DNA of 58,303 bases. Source: Pseudomonadota bacterium. GTDB lineage: Bacteria > Pseudomonadota > Gammaproteobacteria > Burkholderiales > Burkholderiaceae_F. A program made the position numbers and the translations under genes. The stretch covers positions 1 through 58,303 of the forward strand of contig JAKBZN010000017.1 of the NCBI GenBank assembly GCA_021842465.1, read 5' to 3'. Shown piece after piece: positions 37,005 through 45,556 of the stretch (positions within the stretch are counted from its first letter, which is position 1; every line of letters begins with the position of its first letter). The notes beneath the pieces are model-generated. The model saw only the letters and a list, made by a program, of their open reading frames with translations. It did not search any database and was not told the origin of the DNA.

Positions 37005-39410
37005 TTATGGTTCTTTCGATGTGGTGGATGGCCTTGCCGACAATGGTCGGAATATCAAGCGACAGACCGGTGATTCGATCGGGTATTCCCGGCTTCTCAG
37101 GAATATGATGGCGTCGTCTGTTACCTCGTAGATGTCTTCGCCATGGCGGGCCATCCCGTCATAGACGGCATATTCGCCGACTTCGACGTCGCTTCCCGGG
37201 TCGTCGGCGATTGCGCGTAGGTTCACGATCTGGACGCTGTCGATCTGGACGAAGCGGTAGTGACGCCCGAGCGCAATGGCCGAGTGGAACGTCCTGCCAA
37301 CCGGGACCAGCAGGGCGAAATATCCGTCGTGCATAGCATGCGCAGTAACGGCTTGGGTCGCGACTTCTCGGTCTGTCGAAAGAAGTACCGTCACCGTCTC
37401 CTCGCGGTATGAAGTCTTGAATGGGCTTACCCCGTACCCGTAACGGATCGTTCCGAGCAAGAGATTGGCGAGGGAGACATCCAGGTGGCGGAGTTCCATC
37501 GGATAGTTCATGCGTTCGGCGACCGATGTGTTGCTCGTCATATAGGTGAATCCCCTGCGCCGCATTCCCTCCCTGCACTTGTCGAAGTCGAACAGCGACA
37601 TCTTCAGGTTCGTGCCGAGGTTGAAGTCGAACAGGAAATTCCGGAGGCAGCGCAGTTCAGCCTTGGTCGGGAAGTACAGGAAGCGGCAGAGATCGATTGC
37701 TGTGCCCTGTGCGAGATGGACCGGGTCGGGCGATGGTCGGTGCTGCGGCGCAATGGACCGGACATCCCGAATGAATTGAAGGCAGTGCAGCTGAATCGCG
37801 TTGACGGTATCGAGCTGGTGTTGGGCGATCGAGTCCTTCGCGTAAACGGGTTCGCCGTCGGGCTGATAGTCGATCGTGGTAGGTACGTTTTGCGTACACA
37901 GCATCTCGAATGCGGCGATGTACATCGTCAGCGCGAGGATGGTTCTGGCGTCGACGAGCGATTCGTCGATCAGTCCCTTCCTGTCGTGCATCCCGCCCTG
38001 GGCCTTTGCGGAGATCAGGTATCTGCCCTGGAGGTCGACGTCGAGGTCCTCTTTGAGAATGCGGTGAAGGTGGTTTTGCGCGGTTCCGCTGTACCCCAGG
38101 TCGACGAAAACCAGCGTATCGCCGGGTTGCACTCCGGTACGCTGGCGGATGTGGGTGACAAGTCGCCCTCGGAAAGCGCGCGACGCCGCGATGACCGTTT
38201 GCAGCGTGCGGTTCTGCCGCACAAGCCGCGTAAATTCCTGCACCGGATCGGCTGCCCGGCCGGCAAGAGCGGCGATTTTCCGCTGTAGGTCCTCCGGAAG
38301 AAGGAGTTGGCGCATTACATGGGGAATCGTTTCCGGCGTAAGGTTGGCGTCGAGGTGGCGCAATACCTGCTCCTCGCTGTCCAGCGAGGCGGCGATCGCG
38401 GTGAAACGGGTGATGTTGATCTCCGATCCGATCGGGGAGCCATGCAACTCCGCGCAGGCTTTGCCGGGGAGGAATCCATCCCGGAGGAGAAATGCGAGTT
38501 TGACGCTCCTCCCACAGGATCGCGACAACGAACGCAGTTCGCGCAAGATGAAGTCGGCAAAGGAATACAGGATCGGTCCCAGGGTGAAGTACCCGAGGCG
38601 AAAGTCGTCGCTGTCGTTCGGGGCGGCCGCGGCGAAGTGGCCGTGGAAGTAGCTCGGCAGCGGTGCGGCCTCGCCGATCCGCTGGAAAAGCTGAGGCGCG
38701 ACCCGGCGTCGATCCTCGAACATGTCGACGACTTGCGGGTCGTGGTGCACCAGGTGGGAGCCATTGATCCCGAATCGCTCTGCGCCGAGTAGGTCGGCAT
38801 TCAGGTTGTCACCCAGATGCAGGATTTCCGCGGGCTGGACTCCAAGCTTCGGCAGGATGAACCGCCAGATTCCTTCCGCCTTCGATTGGCCGAAGGAGCT
38901 GGAACAGTACACGTCGTCAATGTCGCGTTCCAGATCGGGCGAGATGGAAAACAGCAGCTTCTTCAGCTGCGATTCCGAGAAGTAGGTGTCGCTGACGACA
39001 ATCACCGACAGTCCGCGCGCCTTTGCGCTTCCGATCAGGTCCACGACGGGCTGGAATGTAAATCCATATTCCGATTCGACCCCAAGTTCGGCGTCTACCA
39101 GTCGCAGGATCTCGGCGGAAGACGCGGCGGGCAGCGCTTCGCGGTAGATTTCGGCGAGGGATATCTCAGTCACCTGACGGCGGATCTTGGCTCGCCGCCG
39201 CGCGCTTTGTTCTGCGCGGATTCGGATGGCGGCGGTAAGTCCGAACGCTTTGTATGCGGGGCGGTCGGCAAGTTCAAAAAAAATATCGACCGGCGCGGCC
39301 ACCTTGCGCCAGAAGATCGTGTCGAAGCAATCGAGCGACAGTATCTTGATCGCCGGAAATGCGTCGAGGTATCCGGCGTTCAGTTCACTCGCTCGCACCG
39401 TCCTACGCAT
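37005..39410 (-). CDS. Large HAD-domain protein in the flagellar modification island
   Basis: The 801-residue product opens with a HAD phosphatase-type domain: motif I LDCFDT (Asp27, Asp30), motif II VVSDTY (140-143 region), Lys177 and the acidic motif GDNLNAD (200-206), so the active site looks intact. About 550 further residues follow, containing LAFLLRDGFLPGK and LVFVDLGYSGTAQNHLHRIL, for which I recognise no named domain. Similar large HAD proteins occur in polysaccharide clusters. ATG 39410 is preceded by GGAGAA; the longer frame adds 59 poorly plausible residues. A strong sigma-28 promoter lies 86 bases upstream. Confidence 0.78.
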   Translation of the reverse strand: MRRTVRASELNAGYLDAFPAIKILSLDCFDTIFWRKVAAPVDIFFELADRPAYKAFGLTAAIRIRAEQSARRRAKIRRQVTEISLAEIYREALPAASSAEILRLVDAELGVESEYGFTFQPVVDLIGSAKARGLSVIVVSDTYFSESQLKKLLFSISPDLERDIDDVYCSSSFGQSKAEGIWRFILPKLGVQPAEILHLGDNLNADLLGAERFGINGSHLVHHDPQVVDMFEDRRRVAPQLFQRIGEAAPLPSYFHGHFAAAAPNDSDDFRLGYFTLGPILYSFADFILRELRSLSRSCGRSVKLAFLLRDGFLPGKACAELHGSPIGSEINITRFTAIAASLDSEEQVLRHLDANLTPETIPHVMRQLLLPEDLQRKIAALAGRAADPVQEFTRLVRQNRTLQTVIAASRAFRGRLVTHIRQRTGVQPGDTLVFVDLGYSGTAQNHLHRILKEDLDVDLQGRYLISAKAQGGMHDRKGLIDESLVDARTILALTMYIAAFEMLCTQNVPTTIDYQPDGEPVYAKDSIAQHQLDTVNAIQLHCLQFIRDVRSIAPQHRPSPDPVHLAQGTAIDLCRFLYFPTKAELRCLRNFLFDFNLGTNLKMSLFDFDKCREGMRRRGFTYMTSNTSVAERMNYPMELRHLDVSLANLLLGTIRYGYGVSPFKTSYREETVTVLLSTDREVATQAVTAHAMHDGYFALLVPVGRTFHSAIALGRHYRFVQIDSVQIVNLRAIADDPGSDVEVGEYAVYDGMARHGEDIYEVTDDAIIFLRSREYPIESPVCRLIFRPLSARPSTTSKEP

Positions 39411-39495
39411 TGAATTCTCCGCTCCAGTTTTCCGTTTCGCAGGTTGTGCCCGATGGCGCCGCATCGTGGGCACGAGGCTTGCGGAGGCAGGCCGC

Positions 39496-39522
39496 CCATC
39501 GGCGCCGATCGGGGAAACTTTA
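39496..39522 (-). promoter_or_regulatory. FliA (sigma-28) promoter of the HAD-methyltransferase operon
   Basis: The reverse strand reads TAAAGTTT (from 39522), 15 bases from TAAA to the -10, then GCCGATGG (39503-39496). The -35 is perfect over eight bases and the spacing is exact. It lies in the 231-base gap between the TPR gene and the HAD gene, which holds nothing else I can identify. Confidence 0.75.
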
Positions 39523-39641
39523 ATTGCTCGGGTATTCCGAGGTGCGCGGATAACCAGGAATTTTCGGGGGCAGTTTGCGGCTCGCACCGACGCGCAGTCA
39601 GGCGGAACATCGAGGCCGGATGGAATGCGACGTGCTAATTG

Positions 39642-42179
39642 TCAATGATGGAAGTCCGGTCGGCCGAGGCCGTCGCGCAACTCCTCTCGCAGTCGCCCCA
39701 GAACGTTGTGCCAGGTACGGGTGGCGTCCTGGCGATATAGACGGACCGACGGGTACCAGATACTGTCCGACCGGTCGAGAAGCCAGCGCCAATCGGGGCG
39801 ATATGGCAGCAGGATCCACGTCGTCCTTCCGAGCGACGCGGCTAGGTGCGCCACGCTCGTATCGACGCTGACTATGAGGTCCATTTGCTCGCAGAGCGCG
39901 GCCGTGTCTGAGAAGTCGCCGATTTCGTCGCCGTAGTAGGCGATCTTCCCTGCCAAGGTGTCGAGAAAGTCTCGGTCGGTCTCCCGCAGTTCCTTCTGAA
40001 GGCAGATGTAGTCGAATTCGTCCGGCAGGGTTCCGGCAAGCAGGGAAAGCGGAATGCTGCGATTGTGGTCGTTGGTATGCCCAGCGCTGCCGCTCCAGAC
40101 GAGGCCGACGCGCCTTCGCCGGGCGACGCCGATTCGCTTCGCCCAAAGGAGTTTCCGGGAGGGGTCGACGTGCAGCGGCGTTGGCATGGGTGTGTCGTCG
40201 ATGGTCGTCCGGAACGCCAGCGGCAAGGTCAGCACGGAACACTGGAAGTCGAATGACGGAACCGGATCGCCGCCCGTGATGAACCGGTCGACCCCTTCGA
40301 GGTTCTGCAGGACCCCTCGCAGCGATTGCGGCACTTCCATGTATACGGTAGCGCCCAATGATTTCACGAACTTTACATACCGGCTGAATTGAATGAGGTC
40401 TCCCAGACCCTGTTCGTTGTGAAGGTAGATGGCCTTCCCGCGCAGCGACTCGTCGCCGAACCAGATCGGCTGCGGGAAGCGGATGACGCGGCCCGAATAC
40501 ATCTTGTTCTTCCATCGCCACTCAAATAGCGGAAGACCGTCGCGATAGTTGCCGCGCAACATCAGAACGAGAGCCTTGTTGTAATTCGCCTCCTCGAAAT
40601 ACTCGGATGGATGGGCGATCGCCTTGTCGTAGGCCGCAATGGCCTCATCCAGGCGGAGCAGTTCCAGCAAGGCATTGCCACGGTTGGTGTTGATCGGAAC
40701 GGAGTCGGGGGCGAACGCCAGCGCACGGTCGTACGTCTCGATTGCTGCCTCGAGGTTTCCGAGCGCGGCAAGCGCCAATCCCCGGCTGTTGTACGCGTCG
40801 ACGAAGTCCGGCCTGATTGCGATGGCGGCGTCGAGGCTGGCGACCGCGTCCAGAAGGCGCTTCTGTCGCACCAGGGCGTTGCCGCGGTTGGCGTGCGCGA
40901 TCGCGAAGCTAGGGTCGAGTGCGATCGCCGCATCGTACTTTTCCAGTGCGGAATCCGGCTTGCCCGCATCGAGCAGGGCATTGCCGAACGCGTTGTATAC
41001 AGCCGCGAAATCCGGTCGGTATCTCAATGCAATTTCGAAGTCGGCGGTCGCCTCGTCGAATCGCTTCAGTGCGAGGCGGGCGTTTCCTCGCGCGGCATAC
41101 GCCTCGACGTAGTCCGGGTTGATGGCGATCGCCGTATCGAGGCTGGCGATCGCAGTCTCCCAACGGCGAAGTGCGAAAAGTGCGGTGCCGAGACCGGCAT
41201 GCGCGCGTGCGGACATGGGGTCCAGTGCGACGGCCCGAGCGTATCCGCAGGCCGCCTCGTCATGGCGATTGGCCGCTAGCAGAAGATCGGCGCGCTGCAT
41301 GTGCAGGTCGGCAAGATTTGGGCATAGACGAGTCGCCTGTTCGTACGCGACGATCGCTTCGTCCGTCCGCCCCGCCTGGCGCAACGCGTTGCCGCGGTTG
41401 CGGTGAGCCTCCAGGTGATCCGGCCTGCAAGCGATCGCGGCCGCATAGCTGTTGATTGCAGCCTCCGTTCTACCGAGCGCAAGCTCCGCGTTTCCGCGGT
41501 TGTTATAGGCCTCGGCATAGCCGGGTGCGATTGCGATGGCACGGCTGTAGCCGGCGATCGCTTCCGCATGGCGGCCGCACGACTGGAGCGTGTTGGCGCG
41601 GTCGTAGTGCGCTTCGGCGAATGTCGGGTTGCGCGCAATGATCCGATCGTAATCGGCAATCGCGGCGTCCGATTTTCCCAGCCGCTTCCAAGCCTGGGCG
41701 CGGCCGTGGAGGGCGGGCGGAAAGTCGGGGCGGATCGAGATGGCCCGGTCGTAACTGGCGATCGCGTCGTCGATCCGCCCCATTTCCAGCAGGGCGTTGC
41801 CCCGATTGGCATGGGCCTCGGCGAAATCCGGAAGGAGCGCGATTGCGGCGTCATAGCTCGCCACTGCCAGATCGGGCGTCCTCTGCCGTTTGAACGCATT
41901 GCCGAGGTCCAGGTATGCCGCCGGATTTTCGGGGTGGATCGCGATCGCGGCCTTCAGGGATTCGACGGCGCCAGTTATGTCTCCCTGCTGGAGCAGGAGA
42001 ACGCCGACCAGACGCCGGGCTTCATAGTGGCGGGGCTGGCGACGCAGGATCTCGTCGTACATCTCCCGCGCCGGCACCAGTTTTCCTTCCCGGTGCCAGC
42101 TCAATGCACGTTGCAGGAGGCCGTGGGCGGCATCGGTCTGCGGTGCGGATCGGGTACGGGGAGCGGATGTACGGGCCAT
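39642..42179 (-). CDS. Large TPR protein with C-terminal glycosyltransferase domain (paralogue)
   Basis: The 845-residue protein has about sixteen tetratricopeptide repeats (roughly residues 18-555) and then the same C-terminal domain as the gene at 33065: HNEQGLGDLIQFSRY, GLVWSGSAGHTNDHNRSIPL and VSVDTSVAHLAASLG. The two proteins are clearly paralogous through the catalytic part and differ mainly in repeat number. A role as a protein or glycan glycosyltransferase is inferred from the domain and location. Its promoter must lie in the 250-base divergent gap shared with ycgR. Confidence 0.87.
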   Translation of the reverse strand: MARTSAPRTRSAPQTDAAHGLLQRALSWHREGKLVPAREMYDEILRRQPRHYEARRLVGVLLLQQGDITGAVESLKAAIAIHPENPAAYLDLGNAFKRQRTPDLAVASYDAAIALLPDFAEAHANRGNALLEMGRIDDAIASYDRAISIRPDFPPALHGRAQAWKRLGKSDAAIADYDRIIARNPTFAEAHYDRANTLQSCGRHAEAIAGYSRAIAIAPGYAEAYNNRGNAELALGRTEAAINSYAAAIACRPDHLEAHRNRGNALRQAGRTDEAIVAYEQATRLCPNLADLHMQRADLLLAANRHDEAACGYARAVALDPMSARAHAGLGTALFALRRWETAIASLDTAIAINPDYVEAYAARGNARLALKRFDEATADFEIALRYRPDFAAVYNAFGNALLDAGKPDSALEKYDAAIALDPSFAIAHANRGNALVRQKRLLDAVASLDAAIAIRPDFVDAYNSRGLALAALGNLEAAIETYDRALAFAPDSVPINTNRGNALLELLRLDEAIAAYDKAIAHPSEYFEEANYNKALVLMLRGNYRDGLPLFEWRWKNKMYSGRVIRFPQPIWFGDESLRGKAIYLHNEQGLGDLIQFSRYVKFVKSLGATVYMEVPQSLRGVLQNLEGVDRFITGGDPVPSFDFQCSVLTLPLAFRTTIDDTPMPTPLHVDPSRKLLWAKRIGVARRRRVGLVWSGSAGHTNDHNRSIPLSLLAGTLPDEFDYICLQKELRETDRDFLDTLAGKIAYYGDEIGDFSDTAALCEQMDLIVSVDTSVAHLAASLGRTTWILLPYRPDWRWLLDRSDSIWYPSVRLYRQDATRTWHNVLGRLREELRDGLGRPDFHH

Positions 42180-42239
42180 GGATCTCGGGTCGACGGTCGC
42201 GATTTCGGGTCGGCACGGGCCGGCGGCGCAGTACCACCC

Positions 42240-42266
42240 TACAGTTCAATGTACCGATGCCGATAT
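42240..42266 (+). promoter_or_regulatory. Candidate FliA (sigma-28) promoter of the ycgR-type gene
   Basis: TACAGTTC at 42240, with GCCGATAT at 42259-42266 after a 15-base spacer from TACA. The -10 is strong and the -35 has one core mismatch. It lies 163 bases before the chosen start codon, so a long leader is implied. Confidence 0.6.
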
Positions 42267-42429
42267 GGTTTCGATAAGGCGAAATGCGAGGGCGCGGAGC
42301 CCGGTTTCGAGCGATTCCCCCGGTTGCGCGAATCGCGGGAGAACGCAGGTTTCCGTCGCCATTTCGCGCGACGGGTTTTATGCTTTACTTCCGGACTCAA
42401 CCAACCGCCTGCAGGGAGACTGCCGCCCC

Positions 42430-43197
42430 ATGCAACTGCACCCGTTCCCCGAGCCCGATACGCCGGAGCTCGAACCGTACACGCTGTATGGCCGGCCGGA
42501 GATCGTGTCGCTGCTGCGGCGGATCACCGGCGATCGCACGCTGGTCACGGTGTATCCGGGGCGGGCCGGCGATTTTTCGGTGTCGATGATTCTGGAGACC
42601 GACCCGGACCGCGGCCGGCTGGTGCTGGACATGCCGGCGGGCCAGGAGGCGAGGCAACGGGTGTTGCAGGCCCGCGAACTGGTGTTCGTCGCATTTTTCG
42701 AGAACATCAAGGTGCAGTTCACGGCGGGCGATCCACGTGAGCGGGCGTTCGACGGCAAGCCGGCATTCGAAGTCGTCCTGCCGGAGCGGATGCTGCGCCT
42801 GCAGCGGCGGGAATCCTTCCGCGTGCGCACCCCTCGGCTCGCGCCGGCAAGTTGCTTGATTCCCCAGGCCGACGGCGCATCCCGGTACGAGTCGGTTCGG
42901 GTGGTCAATCTGAGCGTGGGCGGGCTGGCGGTGCTGGTGCATCCGCACTTGTTCGACCTGCCGCCCGGGGGGGTCGTCCGCAACTGTTTCCTCGACCTTC
43001 CCGGCGTCGGTCCGATCAACGTGGCGTTCCGCGTGGTGAATGTCTACGACATCGGCGGCGGCGAGGGCGAGTGGGGGCGCCGTTGCGGCTGCCAGTTCCT
43101 GGAACTGGATCCCCAGGCGCGGATGATGTTGCAGCGGTATGTGAACCGGGTCGAAGCGGAGCAGCGGAAGGTTGCGGTTGAGACGAAGCGGGAATAA
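42430..43197 (+). CDS. ycgR: Flagellar brake protein, YcgR-type (PilZ domain)
   Basis: YcgR binds cyclic di-GMP and slows the motor by contacting FliG/MotA. The 255-residue product has an N-terminal YcgR domain (about residues 10-110) and a PilZ domain with the c-di-GMP motif RRESFR and, downstream, NLSVGGLAV (the D/NxSxxG element). The C-terminal GCQFLELDPQARMMLQRYVN closes the domain. I chose ATG 42430 (MQLHPF); longer in-frame starts add unconserved sequence. A sigma-28 site upstream fits flagellar class III control. Confidence 0.92.
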   Translation: MQLHPFPEPDTPELEPYTLYGRPEIVSLLRRITGDRTLVTVYPGRAGDFSVSMILETDPDRGRLVLDMPAGQEARQRVLQARELVFVAFFENIKVQFTAGDPRERAFDGKPAFEVVLPERMLRLQRRESFRVRTPRLAPASCLIPQADGASRYESVRVVNLSVGGLAVLVHPHLFDLPPGGVVRNCFLDLPGVGPINVAFRVVNVYDIGGGEGEWGRRCGCQFLELDPQARMMLQRYVNRVEAEQRKVAVETKRE

Positions 43198-43199
43198 CG

Positions 43200-43372
43200 A
43201 TTATCGCGAGGCCCGCATTTCATCGGTCCCGCCGTCGTGAGGCCCGCATCGCATCGGTCCCGTCATCGCGAGGCCCGCATCGCATCGGTCCCGTCATCGC
43301 GAGGCCCGCAGGGCCGTGGCGATCCAGGCCGCACGCGCTGGATTGCTTCGGGCTGCGCGCCGTCGCAATGAC
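43200..43372. repeat. Dyad element cluster B: full element plus three tandem half-elements
   Basis: Half-units starting at 43200, 43231 and 43262 (period exactly 31) precede a full element at 43293-43372 that begins GTCATCGCGAGG and ends CGTCGCAATGAC. The filler between half-units (CATCGCATCGGTCCC) differs from that in clusters A and C. It begins two bases after the ycgR stop. Confidence 0.88.
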
Positions 43373-43385
43373 GGCTAAGGTCACG

Positions 43386-43409
43386 CCCGCTCCCGCCGGC
43401 GGGAGCGGG
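43386..43409. repeat. Perfect 24-bp GC-rich palindrome
   Basis: CCCGCTCCCGCC and its exact inverse meet without a loop. The same outer sequence recurs at 53663-53686 with a CATG instead of CCGG centre. It lies between the convergent ycgR and the unknown gene at 43417 and could act as a hairpin in either transcript. Confidence 0.7.
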
Positions 43410-43416
43410 GTGCAAC

Positions 43417-43854
43417 TCAGGACGGCAGGCTTTCCTCCGTGGAGTACAGCGCATTCCAGGCCAACTCATATTGCAGGCCCGACCCGACCCATGCCACGGT
43501 TCCGACGGCGAGCGCGGCGGTATAGATTGCGGCAATTCGCTCGCTGCGGCGATCCTGGCAGCGGATGCGTACCGCGGACAGCAGGTGGGCATGGCCGGTG
43601 ACGTAGTGCCGTTCGATCATGCGCATGCCGGTTCCGACGGGAACCAGGCATTCGGGCAAGCCGGCCATGCCGCACTGGCCATCCTGGAGGCGATCCGAAG
43701 TGTTTTCGAACCACACGAAAAGGTCGTGCGCGTCTTCCGGTTCTTCTTCCTGGACCGGCTTTGGCGCGAGGTCCAGCATCGGGACGTCCCCGAAGTCGTG
43801 CAGTGGGCGGGTTGCCGCTTCCGCCATCTGCCGAATGAGTTCTGTTTTTGCCAT
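43417..43854 (-). CDS. Hypothetical protein of unknown function
   Basis: I do not recognise a family. The 145-residue product starts MAKTELIRQMAEAATRPL. It has an acidic stretch (VQEEEPEDAHD), the cysteine-containing segment DGQCGMAGLPECLVP, a basic patch near RIRCQDRRSER, and one moderately hydrophobic helix (about residues 110-132, IYTAALAVGTVAWVGSG). It has coding character and an ATG with GGGACC-type sequence upstream, and lies between ycgR and flhB, divergent from flhB. A link to motility is possible from position only. Confidence 0.6.
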   Translation of the reverse strand: MAKTELIRQMAEAATRPLHDFGDVPMLDLAPKPVQEEEPEDAHDLFVWFENTSDRLQDGQCGMAGLPECLVPVGTGMRMIERHYVTGHAHLLSAVRIRCQDRRSERIAAIYTAALAVGTVAWVGSGLQYELAWNALYSTEESLPS

Positions 43855-44043
43855 GGTCGGTCCCCGTTGTGGCTTTCCGAGCATCTGGCCGCGCAATGCG
43901 GGCCATCCGTCTGATCATTTCGGCGGCAAATCCCAAACCTGTAGGGTGGGTTGCGGCCGGAGGGGCGATTGGAAGCGGGAAATTGACGGTGGATTCCCTG
44001 GCAATTCCCGGCTTCTGCGCCCAATGCGGAGCGCGCGCAACCC

Positions 44044-44070
44044 TAAAGAACGCCGAACTCCGGCCGATAT
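44044..44070 (+). promoter_or_regulatory. FliA (sigma-28) promoter of flhB
   Basis: TAAA at 44044-44047, exactly 15 bases, GCCGATAT at 44063-44070. The flhB start is 97 bases downstream. It is the only recognisable site in the 313-base divergent gap 43855-44167. Confidence 0.8.
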
Positions 44071-44167
44071 TCAATCGTTCGCTCTGGGTTCATCCTCGAA
44101 ATAATCGAGGCAGTTTCACGATGCGCGTTGCGCGCCGGCAAGGTCGGCGGGCACGGCGACTGCCTCG

Positions 44168-45322
44168 ATGGCCGAAGAATCCGACAGCGGACAGGACCGC
44201 ACCCTAGACCCATCCGCCAAACGCTTGGCGGATGCACGCAAGGAAGGGAACGTTCCCCGATCGCGAGATCTGGGAAACCTCTTCATCATCGGCGCGTCGG
44301 TCGGCGTGATGGCCCTGGCCGGCGGTTCGGTGGCGTCGGCGAGCCGCGCCCTGGTCGCCAGCGGGTTGCGCTTCGATGCGCAGAGCGCCACCGATCCGGC
44401 AGCAATGCTGGCGCGGCTCGGAACCTGCGTTTCCGCGGCAATGACCGGGACGGCCCCGATCTTCCTGGTTCTCGCGGTCGCGGCCGTGGCGGCGCCGCTG
44501 GCGATCGGCGGTGTGGTGTTCGTGCCGGGCGCGGCTGCGCCCAAGGTCGAGCGCCTGAGTCCCGCCGAAGGGTTCGGGCGCCTGTTTTCGCTGCAATCCC
44601 TGGTTGGACTGGTCAAGACCTCGCTGCTGGCGATCCTTCTCGCGATCGTCGGCGGCAGCTATGTGGCGACGCACCTCGACCGCTTCGCGTCCCTGGCCGG
44701 AGAGGGTCTCGCGCGGGCCGTCGCCGAATCCTTCCATCTGGCGCTCGCGGCGTCGGCGCTGATGGCGGTCGCACTCGCCGTCATCGCGGCAATCGACGTT
44801 CCGTACCAGATCATTTCCTTTCGCAACCGCTTGCGCATGACGGTCACCGAGATGCGCGACGAAGCGCGCGAGATGCAGGGCGACCCGCAGATCAAGGCGC
44901 GGGTGCGCCGCGCGCAGCGCGACATGGCCCGCCGCCGCATGATGGCCGCCGTCCCGAAGGCCGACGTGGTGGTTACCAACCCGGAGCACTTTTCCGTGGC
45001 GATCAAGTACCTGGAGGACCGGCATCGTGCCCCGGTGGTGGTCGCCAAGGGCATGGACGACGTGGCGATGCGCATCCGCGAGGTTGCGCGGGGGGCGGGC
45101 GTGCCGCAACTGGAAGCGCCGCCGCTGGCCCGGGCGCTCTATAAGCACGTCGAGATCGGCGAGGAGGTCCCGGCCGCGCTGTATACCGCGGTGGCGCAGG
45201 TGCTCGCGTACATCTTCCAGCTCAAGAGTTATGCCCAGGGGATCGGGCCGCGCCCGGTGGAACCGCACGACATCGCGGTGCCGGAGGGAATGGACCCGCT
45301 TCAACCGATGGCAAGCGCGTAA
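44168..45322 (+). CDS. flhB: Flagellar export switch protein FlhB
   Basis: FlhB is the export-gate protein whose cytoplasmic domain self-cleaves to change substrate class from hook to filament. The 384-residue product has the N-terminal RTLDPSAKRLADARKEGNVPRS, four membrane helices, and the soluble domain ending QVLAYIFQLK. The cleavage tetrapeptide is NPEH (residues 271-274) instead of the usual NPTH; Asn271 and Pro272 are kept. A weak ribosome site precedes ATG 44168. Confidence 0.96.
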   Translation: MAEESDSGQDRTLDPSAKRLADARKEGNVPRSRDLGNLFIIGASVGVMALAGGSVASASRALVASGLRFDAQSATDPAAMLARLGTCVSAAMTGTAPIFLVLAVAAVAAPLAIGGVVFVPGAAAPKVERLSPAEGFGRLFSLQSLVGLVKTSLLAILLAIVGGSYVATHLDRFASLAGEGLARAVAESFHLALAASALMAVALAVIAAIDVPYQIISFRNRLRMTVTEMRDEAREMQGDPQIKARVRRAQRDMARRRMMAAVPKADVVVTNPEHFSVAIKYLEDRHRAPVVVAKGMDDVAMRIREVARGAGVPQLEAPPLARALYKHVEIGEEVPAALYTAVAQVLAYIFQLKSYAQGIGPRPVEPHDIAVPEGMDPLQPMASA

Positions 45323-45365
45323 CGGTCATGGCGACGTATACCGACCCGAATCACGAAACCCCGGC

Positions 45366-45525
45366 GTCATCGCGAGGCCCGCACCGCCATGGCCAGGAAA
45401 CTCCGGCGTCATCGCGAGGCCCACAGGGCCATGGCCAGGAAACCCCGGCGTCATCGCGAGGCCCGCAGGGCCGTGGCGATCCAGAAGAACGCCTGGATTG
45501 CTTCCGGCGGCACCCTCGCAATGAC
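45366..45525. repeat. Dyad element cluster C: full element plus two tandem half-elements
   Basis: Half-units start at 45366 and 45408, and the full element at 45450-45525 (GTCATCGCGAGG ... CTCGCAATGAC). The period is exactly 42, with filler GCCATGGCCAGGAAAC repeated between units. It lies between flhB and flhA and separates them by 234 bases. Confidence 0.88.
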
Positions 45526-45556
45526 GATCGTTGCCGTTTTCCCGTAGGGAAATGAC

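Noticed and set aside
45366-45525. Regular repeat-spacer look suggesting a CRISPR array (also at 25963-26325 and 43200-43372)
   Set aside because: Within each locus the spacers are near copies of each other, there are only a few units, they end in a full dyad element, and no cas gene is nearby.
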